Positions 45,872 through 57,959 of a DNA stretch of 64,000 nt are shown here, in pieces (position 1 is the first letter of the stretch; each line of letters starts with the position of its first letter). Under the pieces are notes generated by a model. It was not told the DNA's origin. It saw nothing but the letters and a program-made list of their open reading frames with translations, and ran no database searches. Made by a program: the position numbers and the translations under genes. Source of the stretch: Linanthus parryae (Eukaryota; Streptophyta; Magnoliopsida; Ericales; Polemoniaceae); the NCBI GenBank assembly GCA_023055425.1, contig JALGPY010000005.1, positions 89,073,495 to 89,137,494 of the forward strand, given 5' to 3'.

Positions 45872-48800
45872 CTAGAGCCAATCTGGCGCATCTCGTATGC
45901 CCATACTCCTAGTGTGCCCTTCATGCTTCCACTGCGTGAGAGGCTCTTTAAGCGGGTCTGACAGATTATCATCTGTAGGAATCTTGCATATCCGAACGTC
46001 TCCTCTATCGATAATATCTCGAATCAGATGAAACTTCCTGAGCACGTGCTTGGACTTCTGGTGCGATTCTGGGTTCCTTTGATTGCGCGATCGCCCCAGT
46101 GTTGTCACAGAACAACTCCACTGGATCCGCAATGCTAGGGACCACACCAAGTTCAGAAACAAATTTTCTGATCCAAACAGCCTCCTTTGCTGCGCCATTC
46201 GCAGCAATGTACTCAGCCTCTGTTGTAGAATCAGCTACCGTCTCTTGCTTGGAACTCTTCCAGCTCACAGCTGCTCCATTCAGGCAAAACACATATCCCG
46301 ACTGTGATCTAAAGTCATCTCTGTCAGTTTGGAAGCTTGCATCAGTGTAACCTCTTACACGCAACTCTTCCTCACTGCCAAACATCAAGAAGGCATCCTT
46401 AGTTCTTCTCAAGTACTTTAGGATGTTCTTGACAGCAACCCAGTGACTCTCACCTGGATTGGATTGGTATCTGCTTGTCATACTCAAGGCATATGACACA
46501 TCTGGTCTAGTACATAACATGGCGTACATGATAGATCCTATGGCCGAGGCATAGGGAATCCTACTCATGCGTTCCTTCTCAATCTCATTGGAAGGACAAC
46601 CACTCTTCGAAAGAGTGATTCCATGTGACATGGGCAAGAATCCCTTCTTGGAATCTTGCATGTTGAACCGTTTCAACACCTTGTCAATATATGTACTTTG
46701 ACTTAGGCCTAGCAACCTCTTAGATCTATCTCTATAGATCTTTATACCGAGTATATAGGCTGCTTCCCCTAAGTCCTTCATTGAGAAACACTTTCCTAGC
46801 CAATCTTTCACAGATTGTAGCATGGGAATGTCGTTTCCAATGAGTAGTATGTCATCCACATACAAGACCAGAAAAGCTACAGAGCTCCCACTAACCTTCT
46901 TGTAGACACAAGACTCATCTTCGTTTCTGATGAAGCCAAACTCTTTGACCACTTCATCAAAACGTCGATTCCAACTCCTAGAAGCTTGCTTCAATCCATA
47001 AATGGATCGTTGCAGCTTACAGACTTTGTTGGCTTGCTTTGGATCCTCAAAACCCTCCGGCTGTATCATATACACGTCCTCGAGGAGATTCCCATAAAGG
47101 AATGCTGTTTTGACATCCATCTGCCAAATCTCATAGTCGTAGTATGCTGCAATTGCAAGTAGGATTCGGATGGATTTGGTCATAGCGACTGGTGAAAAGG
47201 TTTCATCATAGTCAATACCATGAATCTGTCTGAATCCTTTAGCCACCAATCGGCCCTTATAGGTAATCACATTACCATCCATGTCGATCTTCTTCTTGAA
47301 GACCCACTTGCTCCCTATGGGTCGCGCCCCATCGGGTGGTTCCACCAAAGTCCATACTTTGTTGGTATACATGGATTCCATCTCGGATCTCATGGCTTCA
47401 AGCCAATTCTGCGAGTCTGGGCCACTCATGGCCTCCTCATAGGTAGTAGGCTCATCATCTATGAGCATCGTGTCACCGGAATGAGTTATGAGAAGTCCGT
47501 ACCTCTCGGGTTCCTGGCGCACTCTACTAGATCTACGAAGCTCTTGTGTTACCTGAACAGGTGGCTCCACAACCGCTTGTGATTCCTGTTCATGTTCCAT
47601 AATCGGTTCAGTGATTTGTGGTTCTTGAACTTCTTCAAGTTCTACATTCCTCCCACTTGCTTCTTTAGAGTCAAATTCTCTTTCTAGAAACATGCCGGTC
47701 CGAGCAACAAACACTTTGTTTTCGGTTGGATTGTAGAAGTAGTATCCCTTAGTTTCCTTAGGGTACCCCACAAACTTACACTTATCCGATTTAGGCCCTA
47801 GCTTGTCTGATTGTAAAAGTTTTACATAGACATCGCAGCCCCAAATCCTCATGAACGACAGTGTGGGACGCCTCCCACTCCACATCTCATATGGTGTCTT
47901 CATGACTGATTTAGATGGAACACGGTTAATGGTGAAAGCTGCACTTAATAGAGCGTAGCCCCAAAATGATAATGGAAGATCGGTTTGACACATCATAGAC
48001 CGAACCATATCCAATAGGGTTCGATTCCTCCTCTCGGACACGCCATTCCATTGTGGCGTTCCGGGTGGAGTGAGTTGGGACACGATCCCACACTCTCTAA
48101 GATAGTCGTCAAACTCTTGGCTCAAGTATTCTCCTCCACGATCCGATCGTAGAGCCTTGATACTTTTGCCAAGTTGCTTCTCTACTTCATTCTTAAATTC
48201 TTTGAACACTTCAAAGGATTCGGATTTTGCCCTCATAAGGTACACAAATCCATATCTACTGTAATCATCAGTAAATGTAATGAAGTAGACATAACCACCC
48301 CTGGCAGGCGTGGCAAATGGCCCACACACATCGGTATGTATGAGCGCCAATTGCTCACTAGTCCTCTCACCTTTCTTATTGAAAGGGGACTTTGTCATTT
48401 TTCCCAATAAACAAGCCTCACATGTCTCATATGATTCAAAATCAAATGAGTCTAGTAATCCATCCTTATGGAGTCTAGATACACGTTTCTCATTTATGTG
48501 GCCTAAACGACAATGCCATAAATAAGCAGGATTTAAATCATTTATTTTAATCCGCTTGGTATTAATGTTGTAGACAGGATTGCTTAGATCAAGGACATAA
48601 AGTCCATTAAATAATTGCGCACTAAAATAGTGAATATTATTCAAATAAAAGGAACAACAATTGTTCTTTATTGAAATAATAAAACCTTCCTTGTCCAAAC
48701 AAGAAATAGAAATAATGTTTCTGCTCATAGCAGGCACAAAATAGCAATTATTTAATTCTAAAACTAATCCTGAAGGCAGAGATAGCTCGAACACGCCTAT

Positions 48801-49823
48801 GGCCAACGAAGCAACCTTTGCTCCATTCCCAACGCGCAGATCTACCTCCCCTTTAGCCAATCTTTTACTTCTCTTTAGATCCTGCATATTTCGACAAATA
48901 TGAGATCCACATCCAGTATCTAATACCCATGATGTAGAGACAGTTAAATTGACATCTACAACAAAAATACCTGGTGGTGGTGGAATCACTATTCCGAGCC
49001 TCTTGTCCTCCAGATATTTTGGGCAGTTCCTCCTCCAGTGTCCAGGCTGACTGCAGTAGTGACACTCACCCTTAGTCACGACCTTGGCAATGTCACCAAC
49101 AGGCTTAAGGGCTTGTTCCTTGGACTTGGCAACTGACTTGCCTTTGCCCTTGGAGGAAGAGGCAAACTTTTTGCCCTTTCCTTTCTGCACCATCATAATG
49201 GCCTTGCCCTTATCCTTGTTGATGCTCTGTTCAGCCGTCCTCAACATGTTGAGCAAATCTGGCAGTGGTTTAACGATCTCGTTCATGTTATAGTTCATAA
49301 TGAACTGTCCATAACTCTCGGGCAACGATTGCAACACGAGATCGGTTGCCAACTCTTGGCCGACCGGGAACCCAAGCCGGGCGAGATTCTCCAAGTACCC
49401 GATCATTTGGAGTACATGGGGTCCCACCGGGTTCCCTTCTGCCAGATGACATTTGAACAGTGCCTTTGAGACCTCATACCTCTCTACCCTCGCCTGCTCT
49501 TGGAAGAGCTGCTTTAGATGTTCGATCATATCGACAGCATTCATGTTCTCGTGTTGCTTCTGAAGCTCAGAGGTCATGGTGCAAAGCATTAGGCAGGCCG
49601 CATCATTAGCGTCATCAACACGCTTTTGATACGCCTTTAAGGCAGCAGGTGTCTGGTTCTCTGGACCTTCTGGAACATGCTCCTCTATTGCGTACAGTTT
49701 CTTCTCTTGCTTGAGAACAATTCTCAAGTTTCTGTACCAATCAAGAAAGTTGGTTCCAGAGAGCTTGTCCTTCTCAAGGACAGATCGTAGGGAAAGTTGT
49801 GAACTCGATGAGTTGTTTGCCAT
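45872..49823 (-). pseudogene. Element A, right unit: near-complete gag-pol polyprotein with one frameshift
   Basis: One frame of 1272 codons (49823-46005) starts MANNSSSSQLSLRSVLEKDK. In order it has gag, the CCHC knuckle CHYCSQPGHWRRNC (about residues 270-283), protease WVLDTGCGSHIC, GAG-pre-integrase LWHCRLGHIN, and integrase with Asp (HTDVCGPF), Asp (LRSDRGGEYL) and Glu (WNGVSERRNRT). RT follows with MDVKTAFLYGNL and YVDD (VLYVDDILLIG), then RNase H with DASF, STTEAEYIAA and CDNTGAIAQSKEPR. There a single extra base near 46070 shifts the frame; the remaining RNase H sequence (HQKSKHVLRKFHLIRDI to the stop at 45872) is intact in the next frame. It is otherwise complete, which fits its near-identical LTRs. 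Confidence 0.93.
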
Positions 49824-51494
49824 TTAGAATTCTACAAAAGGAAAATACGCAAGTTTTAGTATTTGTGAAGTTTTGACTATATTTAATAATGGCTAGTTTA
49901 TTAAATATAGCTCCCACTATTTTTCTACGGATTAATAACCCTCAAGATATTAATGCGGAAAATATCCTTATATTTTCTAGTGGGCCAAGATCCATCTTTT
50001 CATCTCCTTATGAGCTTGCTTTGGCAAGTCACCCATAATTTGACTACTTTTAGGTAGGAACAATTCCAATTGCATCCCATATGCAACTCTTGGTTCAATT
50101 GGGCAAATAACTCCTTATTTATCCATCCATATGGATAATCCCATTTGATTGCCTCTAGGTTTCTTAATCAAATTAATAGCCTCGTTGTGTTCAACCTCTT
50201 ATCTAAACATTTGCACATTGTTACGTGCCATCGCATTCCATCATTATGAACCAAGTCGCCATGCTTTGGCACGCACGAACTTGATAAATAATGATGATAA
50301 TGAGTGTTTAAATAACGAGAAGGCAAGAACACAATATTTAAAATTTGAGGGATTTTAAATTCAATTTTTAATTATTTTGTTGATCAATATCAACTAATCT
50401 ATCTATTTGAGTTTGGGCACAACTCCAAATAATAGATCCGGGTTGTCTAATTATCTTATTATCCTAATTGCATGCATCATCCATACACCAACCACACAAA
50501 TAATAAGACAATAAATAAACAACCACATAACAGAAATTAAACGTGATGTGGATATGGCCTTTTCTAGACTAAGATAATTCCAAGCCAATGGAATTATCTA
50601 TAAACCCTAAGCAAACACATCTCCATGCGTCTTGGTCTTTTGGTCCATCCTCCATAGTCATGTGGAATGCTTCATGCTCCATGCTCCTTCTTTTGTGGCT
50701 CCTTTGGCTTTGGGCTTCTTTTCTCCAATCTTGGCTAACAATCTACTTTATCTAGCACTAGCTAATATCTATACTAAATAAAATAAATCTCACAAGTTGA
50801 GATAAAAAATGGCACGCAGGCCATAAAACCCTAACTAATTATTACAATTAATTGATCAGCTCGCAGGCCGTAAAAACCAAACCACAAAATTAAACATCCA
50901 CATCAAACCACATCCTAAGGCCATATCCAATCACCATGCGAATTGCACATAAACAGTTAAAATCCAATTTTAACGCGCTTGGTCAATTTTAATTGATTTT
51001 AGGATTTCTAGGGTTAAAACGGTCCATGGGCCCAACAATCCAATTGCCCGGGCCCATTAAAGTGAACCACAAGGCCCTAGGGCCGGCCCGGCCCAAAACC
51101 CGCAAGCTAGGCCCGCGGGTTAGGGCCGCCCGGCCCCTTAGGGCGGCCAAGCTTGGGCGGCAAGCAAGGGGGCGGTCCCCTAGGGGGCCGAACCTCCTCT
51201 TGGGGGTTGTTTCCAAAACAACTCCCTTGCTTGGAGCCCAAGTTTGGTTGTTTCCTTGTTTTGGGAGAACTCCTTCTTCCCCAAGGATGCCCAAACCCTA
51301 GATCTATGATCCTAAAATTTCTCAAACTCACCAATTCATGCATCCAATGCAAAAATTGGATCTCGTTATGAGTAATTCTTGACAAATTGCATCCCATGCT
51401 TGATTTGTCTTGTTTTACGCGATAAACAATCAAATTAAGGTGTAAAACAACAAGAATGTAACACATAAACTACGTTTATGCTCTATGACATGTG
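49824..51494 (-). other. 5' leader of element A, right unit
   Basis: Same structure as 42739-44409: an AT-rich half, then a GC-rich block with GGCCC/GGGCC repeats near 51040-51190, then the primer site. No gene is supported. Confidence 0.75.
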
Positions 51495-51506
51495 GCTCTG
51501 ATACCA
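51495..51506 (-). other. Primer binding site, right unit of element A
   Basis: The plus strand reads GCTCTGATACCA, one base from the 5' LTR; initiator tRNA-Met type. Confidence 0.88.
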
Positions 51507-51507
51507 C

Positions 51508-52942
51508 TGTAGGGTTTTGATTCATGGATCGCGCAAACGGAAGCATAATCAAACAAATAGCCATGCAAAACCCTCCAAGGATCACAAGTCTAGATGCATA
51601 ACGATAGTGAAGGTAAGAAATCATAAACACACCTTTGGGTTCTCCTTGATGACTTCAAACGCGAATAGTGTCACGTTCTCTATAGTTGATCCACGCCTAG
51701 AGTTGATCCTAGAACTCCCAAACTCCTTGGTGCTAGCCCGAAATAAGAGGAGGGTGAAGGAATCACGCAAAACGAGACAAAAGAGGGGCTTCGGCCCTCT
51801 TTTTGGCCGACGGGGTGAGGGCGGCGGCAAGGGGGTCGGGTTCGGCCTCCTTGTTGCTTGCTCTCTCTCCTTTGTTCTCTCCCACTCTTGTTATGTTCAC
51901 TAATGAGCATAAGTTATGAGGAAGGAAGGAAGGAGGGTCCTTTATATAGTTCAACAACTCGTTGTTAACTACCTAAAGGACTTATTCTAGTCCAACTAGA
52001 ATTCAATTTAGTCCCTTCCTTGCAAATTAGTCCCTACTAAGTTTGCAAGGGTTTGCAAAGTGATCCTTCTAATTAATTAATCCAATTAATTAATTCCCAA
52101 ATCTAGTTCAACTCTATATAGCGTGTGACCCCATAGGTTCTATCTAGTTGGTAGCAACTATTTGCTAATATGGAGCGGTTTCTAGCAAAACATCCATTCT
52201 AGCCAACTAATAGAATAGTCATCTAGACAACCTTGTACAAGTAACTGTCTCATCCCTTTGCCTCAATATCCGGATTGGACACCAGACATACAAGTCACAC
52301 TCGTATATCCAATCCATAGTTTCTCGATCAATGGGAATAGCCTTATTCGTGCAAATAACATCAATATCCCATATATTGATTTATTTGAGTCTGGCCAGAC
52401 ATTCTATAAGCACTATCCCTCGAGTGGCCTAGGATATCTACTCCCGTTATGTGGGAGGGGCAAATCCTCTATACGTCCACTACGATCTCTAAGCTTGCTT
52501 CTCATTGTATCCAGTACACGCCTTTATAACTACCCAGTTACGGTGTAGCGTTTAACGCTACCAAGATCACAACGATCCACAACTAGAATATCTAGTGACT
52601 TCAAGTCTAAGGATGACAATACCATTGCACCGCGAGAAGCACTTGTGACTCAACATAACATGTATGTAGCCTTCTCGGTGATGGGTCACTCCAGTGCAAC
52701 ATTCCGTAATGCACACCTATGTGTTGGATCGTGATATCTCCATATCAATCCAACCCCATACTAGTCTATAGATGATTGTCCCATTTAATCATTATACTTG
52801 ACTAGGGATATTTAAGATAAACAACACAATTGTAAATCTAAGGACTTCATTATATTAAATATCCAATAAATAATAAATGAATTTTCTAGCCATACACAAA
52901 TTCATACTAAACTAGATTGCCTCTAGGGAATCTATTCCAAAA
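51508..52942 (-). repeat. Right (5') LTR of element A
   Basis: 1435 bases. Its outer end reads CTATTCCAAAA where the middle LTR has CTATTCCAACA, so the terminal CA (TG on the element strand) has changed. It is followed by the target duplication TTACC. Confidence 0.92.
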
Positions 52943-53824
52943 TTACCTTTGTAATCCTTGCTGCCTGGGTCTTGATCTCTCTCTCTTGTAATCCCTGTTA
53001 CTAGAGTTTCTTTTCTTTCTCAAAATCCTGGCCAAGGCCTTGGAGATCAATGCTAAAGCCTCTTCATCATCAGGTTCCTCCTCAGTCTCAAGGCTTTGAG
53101 ATTTTTCACTATCTTTTGCCTTAAGATCTAGGTTCCTGATATTTTCACTCAGATCACCTTCCACATCCTTCATACACATTTCATGAGTGAGCAACTTTCC
53201 TTGTAGATCATCTAGCTGAAGAAGACTCAAGTCCTGAGCTTCCTCAATGGCTGTTGTCTTTGGCTCCCACTTTGCTTTTGGCAAGCTTCTCAGAATCTTT
53301 CTGACCTTCTCTTCATTTGAGAACCTCTTTCCCAAAGACTCCAGGTTGTTCACCACATCAGTGAATCTTTTGAACATTTCCTTGATGGTTTCATCTGAAT
53401 TCATCTTGAACAACTCATATTGCCTCAGAAGTATGCTGATTTTTGTCTGCTTAACCTGGCTGGTTCCTTCATATGTCACCACCAATTTATCCCACACTTC
53501 CTTGGCACTTTTGCAGTTTGACACTCTGTTGAACTCATCTGCATTTAAAGCACAGTATAGCAAATTCATAGCTTTATAATTTTTGGATACCTTTTCCAGT
53601 TCAGTAACTGAGAGATTTTCCTCAGACTTGACAGTTCTGACTCCATCAATTATAGTGTAATACTCATGAGGACCAGTCTGAACTATTGACCATAGTTCCA
53701 TGTCTTGATCTATGATGAACATCTTCATCAAAGCCTTCCAATGCATGAAATCGTCACCACAAAAAAATGGAGGTCTGTTAGCAGCCCTTCCTTGTGAGAA
53801 TCCACCATCTCCTATATTACTCAT
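52943..53824 (-). pseudogene. gag of element B, first piece (N-terminal)
   Basis: It starts MSNIGDGGFSQGRAANRPPF at 53824, followed by the UBN2-type region (LEKVSKNYKAMNLLYCALNADEF; EGTSQVKQTKISILLRQYEL; VVNNLESLGKRFSNEEKVRKIL), an LQLDDLQGKLLTHE motif and EKSQSLETEEEPDDEEALALISKAL. No stop is visible until element A interrupts it at 52947. The second piece with the zinc knuckle is at 31483-31139. Confidence 0.92.
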
Positions 53825-53861
53825 AGTCACCAGATTGTTAGATCTAAAAACAGTGACACAA

Positions 53862-53873
53862 GCTCTGATACCA
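53862..53873 (-). other. Primer binding site of element B
   Basis: The plus strand reads GCTCTGATACCA, two bases from the LTR end at 53876. Confidence 0.88.
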
Positions 53874-53875
53874 AT

Positions 53876-55369
53876 TGAAAGTGTGTAATGTAGACTAAAT
53901 ACATGACCTAAATACTCTAGAAGGGGGGGGGGGGTTGAATAGAGTATGGAAACTTTTTTCAAAACTTAAAGTTTAACAGGATAGCTTTGTGTGAAACTTG
54001 AAATCTCAAGGCCTTGAGATTTTGTAAACAGTTTGAAACTCACTAAGGAAAAATTGTAAACTTCAAGGCCTTGAGCTGTGAACAAAACTAAACAGCTTTT
54101 AAACCCTAGTTGTGTGCAACAGATAATAATCAAACAGAAAGGTAAAGAACACAAAGCAATTTACAGAGTTCAGTCCCAATGGACCTAATCTCTGCCTGAG
54201 GGATCTAATCCCACCAGGATTGGGCAAACACTTCTTATTACTCACACAGAAACATCCCTAGATCTTCAAGCCTAAGTGATTTCCCTTACACCTATACAGC
54301 TTGTGGTTCCAAACCTATCTAGTTCCAGCTACTAACTGTTGAGCTAACAATAACCTCTTGTTGTTCACTTGAACAACCAACCACTAGGTTAAGTGAGGTT
54401 TAAGATAATATAGAGATACACATATGAAGTACAATTGAAGAACACAGTATAAAGATAAGCTGTTGAAGTCTGGAAGTGTTCTTCAGGAATGACTGGATTG
54501 ACTTGATCTTCAGAAGTCTGGAATGAAGCTTGAATGATTGTGTGTTTGAATGAATGATCTACCACGAATTTTCACACCTCTCTGAGTATTCTGCAAGCTC
54601 TATCTTCTTTAAAATTCAAACCAGTCTCTTTTATCCACAGCTACAACTGATTGAGAGATTTTAGGATCTCAGTTCCTACAAATCCTCCTTCTGTTTTCAA
54701 CTTAAATTCAAACAGCTTCAGGTGGATATCCGTTGGAGTTTATTGAGATTTCTCCTGAACGTTTAACAAACCTGCAACAGCAAAGAAACACTGCAACAAC
54801 ACAATCCAAACAAATAGCAGTACTGAGACTGTTTGGTTATACAGTTTCTGATAAAACTGTTTAATAACCTCAGAATAATAATCTGCATATACTCTAAAAC
54901 ACATAAGTCATGAAAAACAAGTTTAAGACACTTAGAAGTGAGTAAATAATCACAATACTAAGAGTTATAACCTGCAAGAAAGAATCAATCAAGTTCTGTA
55001 AAAACTGTCAGTAGCTCAAGGCATATCTCAAGGCCTTGGAGCTCTGAAAGGGTTTCACAACATTTCAAAATTAAGCCCATATAACTTTGATTCTTCCTGT
55101 TCTGAACATCTGCAATTGTGTTAGATGTATAAATAGTACAAACCACAAATATATAAACCACTAATTTGCATAATCAGATATCCAATTCTGCAACACAAAG
55201 ATGCTAGAATACATAGCAGAATAAGCAGTCTCAAGGCTTTGAAAGTTTCTGTCAATCTCAAGGCCTTGAGATGACTAGCAAGCCTTTGCTGCTAATGTCT
55301 TAGACTTTTGTCTTTCATCACTCATAAACAATTACCACTCAAAGCACATTCAGGGATTTTGACTCAACA
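53876..55369 (-). repeat. 5' LTR of element B
   Basis: 1494 bases, starting TGTTGAGTC at 55369 and ending CTTTCA at 53876 on the element strand. It contains ATCTCAAGGCCTTGAGAT at 54003-54020 and further palindromes near 54063, 55030, 55230 and 55260. The poly-G run near 53923 is longer than in the 3' LTR. Confidence 0.9.
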
Positions 55370-55374
55370 CTGTT

Positions 55375-57200
55375 AAGGCATTGATTGAATCTTGCTGGAT
55401 GTCACCAAAGCTTTGAAAGATCATAAATGGATTTTGGATAGTGGATGTTCCAGACACATGAGTGGAAATAAATCTTTATTCACTGAGCTTAAAGAGCAAT
55501 GAGAAGGAACAATCACACTTGGTGACAAAGAAAGGTGCAACATCATTGGTATAGGTAGTATTGATAAAAACTCTCCATGGTCAATTTCCGATGTTTATCT
55601 AGTTGATGGTCTTAAGTACTACCTCCGTTTCGTCTGTTTCGTCTGCGTTTGACTTTTTAACCCGTAACTGAGTCACTTTGACTTGGTGATTTGGGTACCA
55701 AAACGATGTAATTTTTTAACAATTTTTTCATTGTATTTTAGAATAAACTTTCCTCTATAACACCATGCGAAGATTACCAAATTCTTGTATCGTTTTGCTA
55801 ATCAAATCACCGGATGAAAGTAACCCAGTGAATAGTGACAAAAAGTGAAGTAGGCTGAAACAGGCGAAACAGAGGTAGTATAACTTATTGAGAATTTCTC
55901 AGCTTTGTGATATAGGAAATAAGGTAGTTTTTGACAAGGAAAAATATGTGGTGCAAGATGAAAAATCAGGCAATTGCATATTTATGCTCTATTTACTGAC
56001 AAAGTTGCAGGTGAAAGTCTGAAATGTCTCAAAGCTTTGAAGGATGACTCAAAGTTGCAGGTGAAAGTTTGAAATTCAAAGATGATGAGATTTGCAAGGC
56101 ATGTACCCAAGGTAAACATACCAAGAGTTCATTCAAGCCAAATAAATTTATAAGTACTTCTTGACCTTTAGAATTGATGCATATGGACTTATGTGGTCCT
56201 ATGAGGGTTCAAAAACCCAAAGGTAAGAGATATATGCTTGTTGTTGTTGATCATTATTCCAGATTTACATGGGTAATGATCATTAGAGATAAGTCTGAAG
56301 CATTATCTGAATTCTCAAAGCTTTGTAAAGAGCTTTAAACTTTGAATTTTTTACCTGTAGAATCTATTAGAAGTGATCATGGTAGAGAATTTGACCATAT
56401 TGATTTTGATTTATTTTTTGCAAAGAATGGAATCTCACACAACTTTTCTGCACCCAGAACTCCTCAGCAGAATGGAGTAGCTGAGAGGAAAAATAGAACT
56501 CTTTAAGACATGTGTAGAACCATGCTACTTGAAAGTATTTTCCAAAGTATCTGTGGGCAGAAGCTGTTAATACTACCAATTATGTGCTCAATAGATGTTT
56601 GATCAGGCCCTTTTTGAAGAAAACTTCTTATGAACTGTTTAAAGGAAGAAAGTATAGTGTCTCTTATTTTAAGACTTTTGGATGTAAATGTTTTGTGCAT
56701 AAGAATGGCAAAGACAATCTTGGTAAGTTTGATGCTAGAAGTGATGAAGGTGTTTTTCTTGGTTATTCTCAAACTAGCAAAGCTTATAGAGTTTACAATA
56801 AGAGAACTAAGATGTAGAGGAGAGTATTCATGCGATTTTTGATGATAGTACTGATGATTCTCCGAGTGAAAGTTTTGCAGATCTCAACTTAAACAAGTAT
56901 GAGGCTGATGATGACAATGAGAAAGTTAACAGAAGCAAAACTAAGCTGCAGAAACATTCAGAAGAATCTGAATGCCTTGAACCCCCTGCTGAGCCAAATT
57001 CTCAAAGCCTTGACAGAACATATGATGCTCCTTCTATTGTGTCAAGAACTCAAATCCTTGAAGGATCATAAACTTGGACACCTATAAATAAGTTCAAATA
57101 CTTATTAGATGATCCTGCAGAGAACATTATATCAGATCCAACCATTGGAACTCAGATAAGAGGTCAATTGAAGAATTGGTGTGCTTTCAGTGCTTTTGTG
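55375..57200 (+). pseudogene. Element C: protease and integrase, broken
   Basis: Just after the B target duplication the frame reads DVTKALKDHKWILDSGCSRHMSGNKS (copia protease with DSG), then ITLGDKERCNIIGIGS and VYLVDGLKY, where a Stowaway MITE interrupts (55619-55878). ISQLCDIGNK resumes. Most of the GAG-pre-integrase is deleted near 56000-56090. The integrase is readable in pieces: MDLCGPMRVQNPKG, IRSDHGREFD, NGVAERKNRTL and AEAVNTTNYVLNRCLIRP, then SDEGVFLGYSQTSKAYRVYN to 56816. Stops and shifts occur throughout. It ends LCAFSAFVSL at the hAT-like MITE. Confidence 0.85.
55617..55880. mobile_element. Stowaway MITE, copy 4 (inside element C)
   Basis: The element is 55619-55878 with TA on both sides. 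Its ends CTACCTCCGTTTCGTCTG and CAGGCGAAACAGAGGTAG are inverted repeats with few mismatches. The interior matches copies 1-3. It interrupts the codons for LKY and LL-ISQLCD of the copia polyprotein. Confidence 0.88.
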
Positions 57201-57959
57201 TCACTTAATAAGTAGGACTGGCAATGAATCAGATTCGGATCGGATCCACCTATATCCATATCCGAATCCGATCAAAATAAGTGGATCCATATTCGATCCA
57301 AATCCGACCGGATCCTAAACGGATTTGGATCGAATCTGGTCCGGATTTAATTTGCAATTTCCGTATTCGATCCGACAATCAAAATTTTCATAAACGAATC
57401 TGATTCGGATCCTGATTCGGATCATGAAATTTTTCTTTTACTTCTCATAAAATATACACAACAAAATCAGAATAATATGAAAAAAGAGTCACCACACCAA
57501 CAAAAAAATCTGCCTAAAAGGTACAAATATATATATATATATATATTTTTAGCAATATGACAAACGTAAATCTGCCGATAAATATAAGCAAGCCATTCAA
57601 AGGTTAAAAGCGACAATAATGTCTAAAATTGTCTACAAATTCAATTAGAACAACACTAAAATTGTCCATAATGTGGAGTATTTTTTTCGGTCATGAAAAC
57701 ATAATGTGTAGCTTATATATATGTAGGTAATTGTTTTATAAATCTAAGGGAATTTTCGTAAAACTTTGTGTGTTCGGATCCTTTCGAGTTGGATATCCAC
57801 CGGATATCCTAATCGAATCCGGATACGGGTCGGTTTTTGATTTTTAATATCCATATCTGATCCATTTTAAAATGGATCGGATTCGGACTTGATCCATTCG
57901 GATCGAATCACTCGGATTTCGGATCGGATCGAACCGCATTGCCATCCTTATCACTTATT
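57201..57959. mobile_element. hAT-like MITE of about 740 bp inside element C
   Basis: The element spans about 57210-57950 and is flanked by TCACTTAAT (57201-57209) and TCACTTATT (57951-57959), a 9-mer with one mismatch; an 8-bp duplication is equally possible. The ends TAGGACTGGCAATG and (reverse complement) TAAGGATGGCAATG are inverted repeats. Both subterminal regions are packed with GGATCGGATC/GGATTCGG words in alternating orientation. It splits the copia codons VSL and IEPKNAKEA, so the host frame confirms the boundaries. Confidence 0.82.

Larger units (their letters stand above)
31484..52942 (-). mobile_element. Copia element A: tandem array with three LTRs, nested in B
   Basis: The outer ends are LTR ends flanked by TTACC (31479-31483 and 52943-52947). 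From right to left the order is full LTR (51508-52942), full internal region (45858-51507), full LTR (44423-45857), partial internal region (40912-44422), then element G, then the first 183 bases of a third LTR (31484-31666). Adjacent units share the middle LTR, as expected from unequal LTR recombination after one insertion. The two complete LTRs are 1435 bases each, with only about seven or eight differences noticed by eye, so they look young. Confidence 0.9.
23141..55369 (-). mobile_element. Copia element B, nested in C and itself split by A
   Basis: The element is transcribed right to left. Its 5' LTR is 53876-55369, the primer site 53862-53873, gag starts at 53824 and is split at 52947/31483, the remaining gag and pol run 31483 to 27282, the extra ORF is 26827-25031, the polypurine tract about 24650-24662 and the 3' LTR 23141-24649. 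Without the 21.5-kb nested insertion it is about 10.8 kb. The target duplication CTGTT flanks it. Pol has several nonsense codons, so it is now non-autonomous. Confidence 0.92.
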
